Part shown: positions 58,898 through 64,000 of the stretch, in pieces
Position numbering within the stretch: the stretch's first letter is position 1
How the letters are laid out: every line of letters starts with the position of its first letter
From: Vibrio mytili
GTDB taxonomy: Bacteria > Pseudomonadota > Gammaproteobacteria > Enterobacterales > Vibrionaceae
Length of the DNA stretch: 64,000 nt
Reading direction: 5' to 3'
Assembly (NCBI RefSeq): GCF_000830505.1
Contig: NZ_JXOK01000024.1
Coordinates: 1 to 64,000, forward strand
Made by a program: the position numbers and the translations under genes
Notes under the pieces: generated by a model
The model's database searches: none
What the model saw: only the letters and a program-made list of their open reading frames with translations
What the model was told of the DNA's origin: nothing

Positions 58898-59674
58898 ATG
58901 CCCAAGCTAAAAAACAAGGAATACGAAAAAGAGCTCAGAAAATTACAGGTAGAATTGGTTAAACTGCAAGAGTGGGTTAAACATAAGGGATTAAAAGTCG
59001 TGGTCCTGTTCGAAGGCCGCGATGCTGCGGGTAAAGGCGGTGTCATTAAGCGAATCACAGAGAAGCTCAACCCTCGTGTTTGCCGCGTGGTTGCCTTACC
59101 TGCCCCTACCGAGAAAGAAAAAACGCAATGGTACTTTCAACGCTACGTGGCTCATTTACCGTCTGCGGGTGAAATCGTCTTATTCGATCGCAGTTGGTAT
59201 AACCGAGCTGGCGTCGAAAAAGTGATGGGCTTTTGTACAAAAGAGGAATACGAAGAGTTTCTTCGCTCCTGCCCTGAATTTGAACGAATGCTCCAGCGCT
59301 CTGGCATTATCTTAATTAAATACTGGTTCTCTGTATCCGATGAAGAACAGGAAAAACGTTTTATGGGACGAATTAATACGCCAATAAAACGCTGGAAGTT
59401 TAGCCCAATGGATTTAGAATCACGCCACCGCTGGGTAGAATACTCTGAAGCCAAAGACAAGATGTTTGCTTACACCGACACCAAAACTAGTCCTTGGTGG
59501 GTGGTGCCGTCTGACTCGAAAAAGAAAGCACGCCTAAATTGTATCAGTCACCTACTGAGCCAAATTGACTATAGAACATTAGAGTACCCTACGATCAAAT
59601 TGCCAGACATCAAAAAAGAAGGCTACATCCGAGCGCCAATCAATGAGCAAACATTCGTGCCTGAAAAATATTAA
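58898..59674 (+). CDS. ppk2: Polyphosphate kinase 2 (class I)
   Basis: A 258-residue PPK2 single-domain enzyme transferring phosphate between polyphosphate and nucleoside diphosphates. Walker A is GRDAAGKGG (about 43-51), the Walker B-like lid segment is DRSWYNRAGVE, and the C-terminal TDTKTSPWWVVPSDSKKKAR is typical. The length and single domain suit class I. It is convergent with phoU and so sits next to the phosphate transport operon, which fits phosphate storage physiology. Confidence 0.93.
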   Translation: MPKLKNKEYEKELRKLQVELVKLQEWVKHKGLKVVVLFEGRDAAGKGGVIKRITEKLNPRVCRVVALPAPTEKEKTQWYFQRYVAHLPSAGEIVLFDRSWYNRAGVEKVMGFCTKEEYEEFLRSCPEFERMLQRSGIILIKYWFSVSDEEQEKRFMGRINTPIKRWKFSPMDLESRHRWVEYSEAKDKMFAYTDTKTSPWWVVPSDSKKKARLNCISHLLSQIDYRTLEYPTIKLPDIKKEGYIRAPINEQTFVPEKY

Positions 59675-59715
59675 CACGGTTCGCTATCGTGCGCTTTTTA
59701 GAGTCAATATTGAAA

Positions 59716-59738
59716 AAGGCCAGTGTGATACTGGCCTT
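59716..59738 (-). terminator. phoU terminator
   Basis: A perfect 9-bp stem AAGGCCAGT / ACTGGCCTT with a 5-base loop is followed on the minus strand by TTTTTCA. It lies just after the phoU stop and ends the pst operon. Confidence 0.88.
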
Positions 59739-59742
59739 ATGC

Positions 59743-60441
59743 TTACTTCAACACATCATCAATACTGTCTTCACCTAGGTGCCTAATATCTTTCCCTTTT
59801 ACGAAGTAAATGATGTATTCACAGATATTTTGACATCGATCCCCCACTCGCTCTATCGCCCTTGCGGACCACATCACTTGAAGTATATGGGGGATATCAT
59901 TTGGCTCTTCCATCATAAACGTGGTCAACTGGCTAATGATGGCTTGGTATTCAGCATCAAGTTTATCGTCGAGTTTATAGACTTTCACTGCGGCATCAAC
60001 GTCCATACGCGCAAAAGCATCCAGCACTTGATGAAGCATTTGTATGGCTTGACGACAAAGCGGATCTAAAGATATTTGAAATTGGCGTTCTTTAGAAGAT
60101 GGACTTTCAATGGCAACATAAGCGATGCGTGTCGCGACATCACCGATGCGCTCCAAATCCACGATGGTTTTGATAATAGCCATGATCAAACGCAAATCTT
60201 TTGCCGTAGGCTGACGCTTAGCAATGATACGCGTACAGGCATCATCAATGGAAACTTCCATGGCATTCACTTTATGGTCATCACGCACAACTTTACGGGC
60301 TAACTCGATATCTTCTTTGTGCAACGCTTGAACGGCGTATGAAAGCTGCTGTTCAACCAAGCCTCCCATGGTTAATACATGAGTACGAATCGATTCTAGC
60401 TCGACATTAAATTGTCCAGATATGTGACGTCCAAAGTGCAT
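59743..60441 (-). CDS. phoU: Phosphate signalling protein PhoU
   Basis: A 232-residue all-helical protein with two PhoU three-helix repeats (about 20-108 and 122-210). It links the Pst transporter to the PhoR sensor and keeps the Pho regulon off when phosphate is plentiful. It is the last gene of the pstC-pstA-pstB-phoU unit, 25 bp after pstB. Confidence 0.96.
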   Translation of the reverse strand: MHFGRHISGQFNVELESIRTHVLTMGGLVEQQLSYAVQALHKEDIELARKVVRDDHKVNAMEVSIDDACTRIIAKRQPTAKDLRLIMAIIKTIVDLERIGDVATRIAYVAIESPSSKERQFQISLDPLCRQAIQMLHQVLDAFARMDVDAAVKVYKLDDKLDAEYQAIISQLTTFMMEEPNDIPHILQVMWSARAIERVGDRCQNICEYIIYFVKGKDIRHLGEDSIDDVLK

Positions 60442-60466
60442 GATTGTCCTTTCGTCTTGTGTAAGC

Positions 60467-61285
60467 TTAGCCGTAGCGGCCAGTGATATAATCTTCCGTT
60501 TGCTTTTTCATTGGCGACGTGAAGATCGAGTCTGCATCCGAATATTCAATTAACTTACCCATATGAATAAACGCAGTATGATCACTGACCCGTGCGGCTT
60601 GTTGCATGTTGTGGGTAACGATCACCACAGTATATTGAGTCTTGAGTTCGTTGATAAGCTCTTCGATGGTTAAAGTTGATATAGGATCCAGTGCAGAAGT
60701 AGGTTCATCCAATAACAAAACTTCTGGCTCGATTGCAATCGCTCGAGCAATGACTAAACGCTGTTGTTGACCACCAGATAAACCAAATGCATTCTCATGC
60801 AGTCTGTCTTTTACTTCATCCCATAACGCTGCTGAACGCAAAGACCGTTCCGCTGCATCGTCCAAAGTTCTGCTGTTTTTTACGCCTTGTAGACGCAGCC
60901 CATAAATCACGTTTTCATAAATCGATTTAGGGAATGGGTTGGGACGCTGAAACACCATACCCACTCGGCGTCTGAGTGTCGCAACGTCCACATTAGGATG
61001 GTAGACGTTCTTGCCATGCAAACGAACTTTGCCGCTCACCTTACAGCCTTCCACTAGATCATTCATCCTGTTGATACAACTCAATAAGGTCGACTTACCG
61101 CAACCGGAAGGTCCGATAAATGCGGTTACTCGTCCTTTGGGAATTCGCATTGAAATATCATGTAATGCTTGGGTTTGACCATAGAACAGATTAAGGTCCT
61201 CTATTGAAATTGCCGTTTGCGCATCCGTTAAGTTATGCACGTCCAGCGGCGGTTGATAACCTAATGTATTATCAAAATTAAACAT
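60467..61285 (-). CDS. pstB: Phosphate ABC transporter ATP-binding protein
   Basis: A 272-residue ABC ATPase driving phosphate import. Walker A is GPSGCGKST (about 57-65), the signature LSGGQQQRL (about 169-177), and Walker B plus D-loop [13 protein letters not shown]. It starts 2 bp after pstA. Confidence 0.97.
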   Translation of the reverse strand: MFNFDNTLGYQPPLDVHNLTDAQTAISIEDLNLFYGQTQALHDISMRIPKGRVTAFIGPSGCGKSTLLSCINRMNDLVEGCKVSGKVRLHGKNVYHPNVDVATLRRRVGMVFQRPNPFPKSIYENVIYGLRLQGVKNSRTLDDAAERSLRSAALWDEVKDRLHENAFGLSGGQQQRLVIARAIAIEPEVLLLDEPTSALDPISTLTIEELINELKTQYTVVIVTHNMQQAARVSDHTAFIHMGKLIEYSDADSIFTSPMKKQTEDYITGRYG

Positions 61286-61287
61286 AC

Positions 61288-62961
61288 TTAATCTTGTCCT
61301 AACGTTCTGTATTTTTCGCGTAAATTATTGCGAATACTGATTGCAGTTAAGTTTAGTCCGACAATGACGGTGACGAGCAAAAACGAAGTGGCATAAACCA
61401 AAGGTCGCGCTGCTTCAATATTGGAAGTCTGAAAACCGATGTCATAAATATGAAAGCCTAAATGCATGAATTTTCGGTCCAGATGCACATACGGAAATTG
61501 GCCATCGACAGGTAAACTCGAAGCCAACTTTACGACACCAACCAACATCAGCGGGGCGACCTCCCCAGCCGCGCGAGCGATCGCAAGAATTAAGCCGGTG
61601 ATGATTGCTGGCGTGGCCATAGGTATAATCACTCGCCATAGCGTTTCAAACTGTGTCGCGCCAAGCGCTAAAGAACCATGTCGTACCGAGCTTGGGATAC
61701 GTGTTAAACCTTCCTCTGTGGTAACGATGACCACTGGAAGTGTTAATACCGCCAAGGTTAATGCAGACCATAACAAACCTGGGGTACCAAATGTTGGAGC
61801 AGGCAGTTTTTCGGCATAAAAGAGGCTATCAATTGAGCCACCGATGGTATAGACGAAAAACCCCAAACCAAACACGCCGTACACAATAGACGGAACCCCA
61901 GCCAAGTTAATCACCGCAATGCGGATAATTCGAGTCAGTGCATTATTTTTCGCATACTCATGAAGATAAATCGCGGCGATCACGCCAAGAGGCATGACGA
62001 TAATTGACATAATAATCACGAGAAATACGGTCCCAAATATCGCCGGGAACACACCGCCTTCTGAGTTTGATTCTCTAGGATCGTCGGAGAGAAACTTCCA
62101 TACTTGTTTGCCCCAGTGCACCACTTTATCAACAAAAGACATTTGATTTGGATACCAGTAGTCCAATATATCTTCTAAAGGGATCGCAATCTGCTCGCCA
62201 GTCATGTCTTCAACAATCAAAGCATAATCGGACAATTGTAAACGTAACCCATCCAGCTGTAACTCAACGCTGGCAAGCTGCTGCTTTATTTGCTGCTCCC
62301 GCTCTTGGTTCTGGGTTAGGAACTCATCAGTAATGCGGTTATTGAGCTCACGTTTACGTTTTTCGAGCCTTAATTGTTCTAACTGCCAACCTAGCGCCTT
62401 TAGCTGAGTTTGAACAAGTTTATCAATCTCGTCATGTAAGCTCTCTGCATCGCCAAGCTTTTTATCTAAAACGGTCTGAATATCCGTTTTATAAATGCTC
62501 TCACCATCTCGAAATGCCACCAGCTTGCCAAAAAAGTAGCCGCCACTACTGCGCTCAATAACCGCCCACTCTTTCGGTGTCGTGGGCTCACTCAACTGTA
62601 TTTTAAGCACAGAGATAAAATCAGAGGGATAAAGCTCGCGGTTGGCTATTTTAATATTTAAACGTGTAGCAAAATCTTCATCATCATCGAGTTTTCGGGC
62701 TGCATTTTCCGGGAGGTAGCTCTTTGGCACAAAGCTGCGTTCATAAACTTGCCCAATAAGAATGGGGTTTTCTTGCAATACTTCCCCTTGTACTGAGGTC
62801 AATGCTGTCACATTCCATTGATACAACGGAGCCGGCCAAAAATAGGTTAATCCTTTCCAGCCAATCAAAAGCAATAAGCCCAATACTGAGAGCAAGCTAA
62901 CACTGACCGCTCCACCGGTTAGCCAAATCCACGGTGCGCCAGAACGAATCCAATTTAACAT
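61288..62961 (-). CDS. pstA: Phosphate ABC transporter permease PstA (long form)
   Basis: A 557-residue permease, about twice the size of E. coli PstA. After a first transmembrane segment (about 13-35), a large insert of about 270 residues includes a coiled-coil-like part ([28 protein letters not shown], roughly 195-225). The standard permease core with the EAA-type loop [25 protein letters not shown] follows from about 305. The long form is common in vibrios. The insert lies outside the canonical permease fold and probably projects into the periplasm. Confidence 0.93.
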   Translation of the reverse strand: MLNWIRSGAPWIWLTGGAVSVSLLSVLGLLLLIGWKGLTYFWPAPLYQWNVTALTSVQGEVLQENPILIGQVYERSFVPKSYLPENAARKLDDDEDFATRLNIKIANRELYPSDFISVLKIQLSEPTTPKEWAVIERSSGGYFFGKLVAFRDGESIYKTDIQTVLDKKLGDAESLHDEIDKLVQTQLKALGWQLEQLRLEKRKRELNNRITDEFLTQNQEREQQIKQQLASVELQLDGLRLQLSDYALIVEDMTGEQIAIPLEDILDYWYPNQMSFVDKVVHWGKQVWKFLSDDPRESNSEGGVFPAIFGTVFLVIIMSIIVMPLGVIAAIYLHEYAKNNALTRIIRIAVINLAGVPSIVYGVFGLGFFVYTIGGSIDSLFYAEKLPAPTFGTPGLLWSALTLAVLTLPVVIVTTEEGLTRIPSSVRHGSLALGATQFETLWRVIIPMATPAIITGLILAIARAAGEVAPLMLVGVVKLASSLPVDGQFPYVHLDRKFMHLGFHIYDIGFQTSNIEAARPLVYATSFLLVTVIVGLNLTAISIRNNLREKYRTLGQD

Positions 62962-62991
62962 GTCGCTACTCGCTCTTTATCCAAAGCATCA

Positions 62992-64000
62992 TTACAACGC
63001 ACGGTATTTATCTCTTAATCTCTGACGAACGAACTCTGCGAGTGCGTTGACCGCAAAAGTAAACACGAACAAAATCAACGCAGCCAGGAACAACAACCTA
63101 AAGTGTGAGCTTCCAACTTCAGATTCAGGTAACTCAACCGCAATCGTTGCAGACAAGCTTCTTAAACCCTCTAAGATGTTCCAATCCATGAGTGGCGTAT
63201 TACCTGTCGCCATCAATACAATCATGGTTTCACCTACGGCCCGTCCCAACCCCATCATGATGGCGGAGAAGATTCCTGGACTCGCAGTAAGTAAAACAAC
63301 ATGAACGAGCGTCTGCCATGGTGTCGCACCTAATGCTAGCGAACCATCCGATAAATGCTTAGGGACCGAGAAAATCGCATCTTCAGCAATCGTGAAAATC
63401 GTCGGAATTACCGCAAAGCCCATCGCTAAACCAACGACAAGCGCATTTCGTTGATCGAAGCCAATGCCATGCTCCGTGAGAAACAAGCGCATATCACCAT
63501 CAAAAAATGCGTGTTCGATACTTGGGGATAACCAAACCCCCGCTACAATGATGAGTAAAATCAACGGCATCAATACCAAGCATGCCAACCATTAGGAAGT
63601 CGGTTACGTAACGGTTGCGGTAATAGCGCCCAAACTCCACCGATCAGCATCACACTGATGGGTAAGATGAATAACATGACCACCATGGTGATCAAATGAT
63701 CCTCCACAATAGGAGCAAACCAAAGTCCTGCAAGAAAACCGATAATGACCGTGGGTAGTGCTTCCATCAATTCAATCGACGGTTTTACCACTCGCCTCAT
63801 CCTTGGTGACATGAAATACGCAGTATAAATCGCACCAAATACCGCTAAAGGCACAGAAAATAACATGGCGTAAAGTGCGGCTTTGATCGTACCAAAAGCT
63901 ATGGGGATTAAACTGAACTTCGCTTCAAACGCATCGCTTCCCGAAGTGGATTGCCAAACAAACTCCGGCTCGGGGTATCCTTCATACCAGACTTCTTGCC
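62992..64000 (-). pseudogene. pstC: Phosphate ABC transporter permease PstC, partial, with a 1-base deletion
   Basis: Only the C-terminal part is in the window; the gene continues past 64000 and the frame is open to the edge (EVWYEGYPEPEFVWQ at the border). The 5' part in view ends NRLPNGWHAWY-stop. The permease core (ALVLMPLILLIIVAGVWL, then [25 protein letters not shown], the EAA loop) lies in the next frame. Adding one T (GCTTGG to GCTTTGG, plus-strand AA at 63578-63579) joins them. Given three similar single-base losses nearby, a consensus error is likely. It is the first pst gene seen; pstS is outside. Confidence 0.9.

Overview
This is a chromosomal window from a gammaproteobacterium of the genus Vibrio, probably Harveyi-clade (V. 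parahaemolyticus, V. alginolyticus or V. campbellii type); the species call is inference. The evidence is gene order (guaBA-xseA; der-bamB-yfgM-hisS-ispG-rodZ-rlmN-ndk-pepB-isc; trmJ/suhB; secFD-yajC-tgt-queA; aceAB; oxyR2/prx2; cutC-ppk2; phoU-pstBAC), plus Vibrio-type long PstA/PstC, an OxyR2-type regulator and a GH19 chitinase next to guaA. No rRNA, tRNA, CRISPR array or IS element was seen.

Layout. 0.3-13.5 kb is an accessory metabolic stretch: an RraA-like aldolase and a 2-hydroxyacid dehydrogenase with a divergent LysR gene; a GNAT-nitrilase fusion; a DedA protein; an NhaC-family transporter behind tandem MetJ boxes (probably the methionine transporter MetT); O-acetylhomoserine sulfhydrylase; LysR/dadA/alanine symporter; and a SatP-type acetate transporter. 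13.5-15.4 kb is a secreted GH19 chitinase. 15.6-19.75 kb is an AT-rich insert at the 3' end of guaA: the last bases of guaA are repeated at its far end, it carries no recognisable integrase, and its main cargo is a 977-residue AlbA_2-NACHT NTPase resembling bacterial STAND anti-phage proteins. 19.75-47.5 kb is conserved housekeeping: GMP synthesis, ribosome GTPase Der, outer-membrane assembly (bamB), tRNA charging and modification, isoprenoid synthesis, Fe-S cluster assembly and Sec translocation. 47.7-64 kb holds queuosine synthesis, a GlyGly-CTERM serine protease, the glyoxylate shunt, the OxyR2/Prx2 peroxide response, copper homeostasis, polyphosphate kinase 2 and the phosphate transport operon, which runs off the right edge inside pstC.

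Regulation readable from sequence: four tandem met boxes before metT, two abutting IscR type 1 sites before iscR, PurR-like boxes before both guaB and guaA, a 32-bp-spaced repeat over the prx2 promoter, and many intrinsic terminators that delimit operons.

Quality note: four genes (GH19 chitinase C-terminus, tgt, aceB, pstC) each carry one single-base deletion in a short homopolymer, and a perfect family-like continuation lies in the next frame. Two of them (tgt, aceB) are highly conserved. The pattern points to consensus errors in the assembly rather than four independent pseudogenes.
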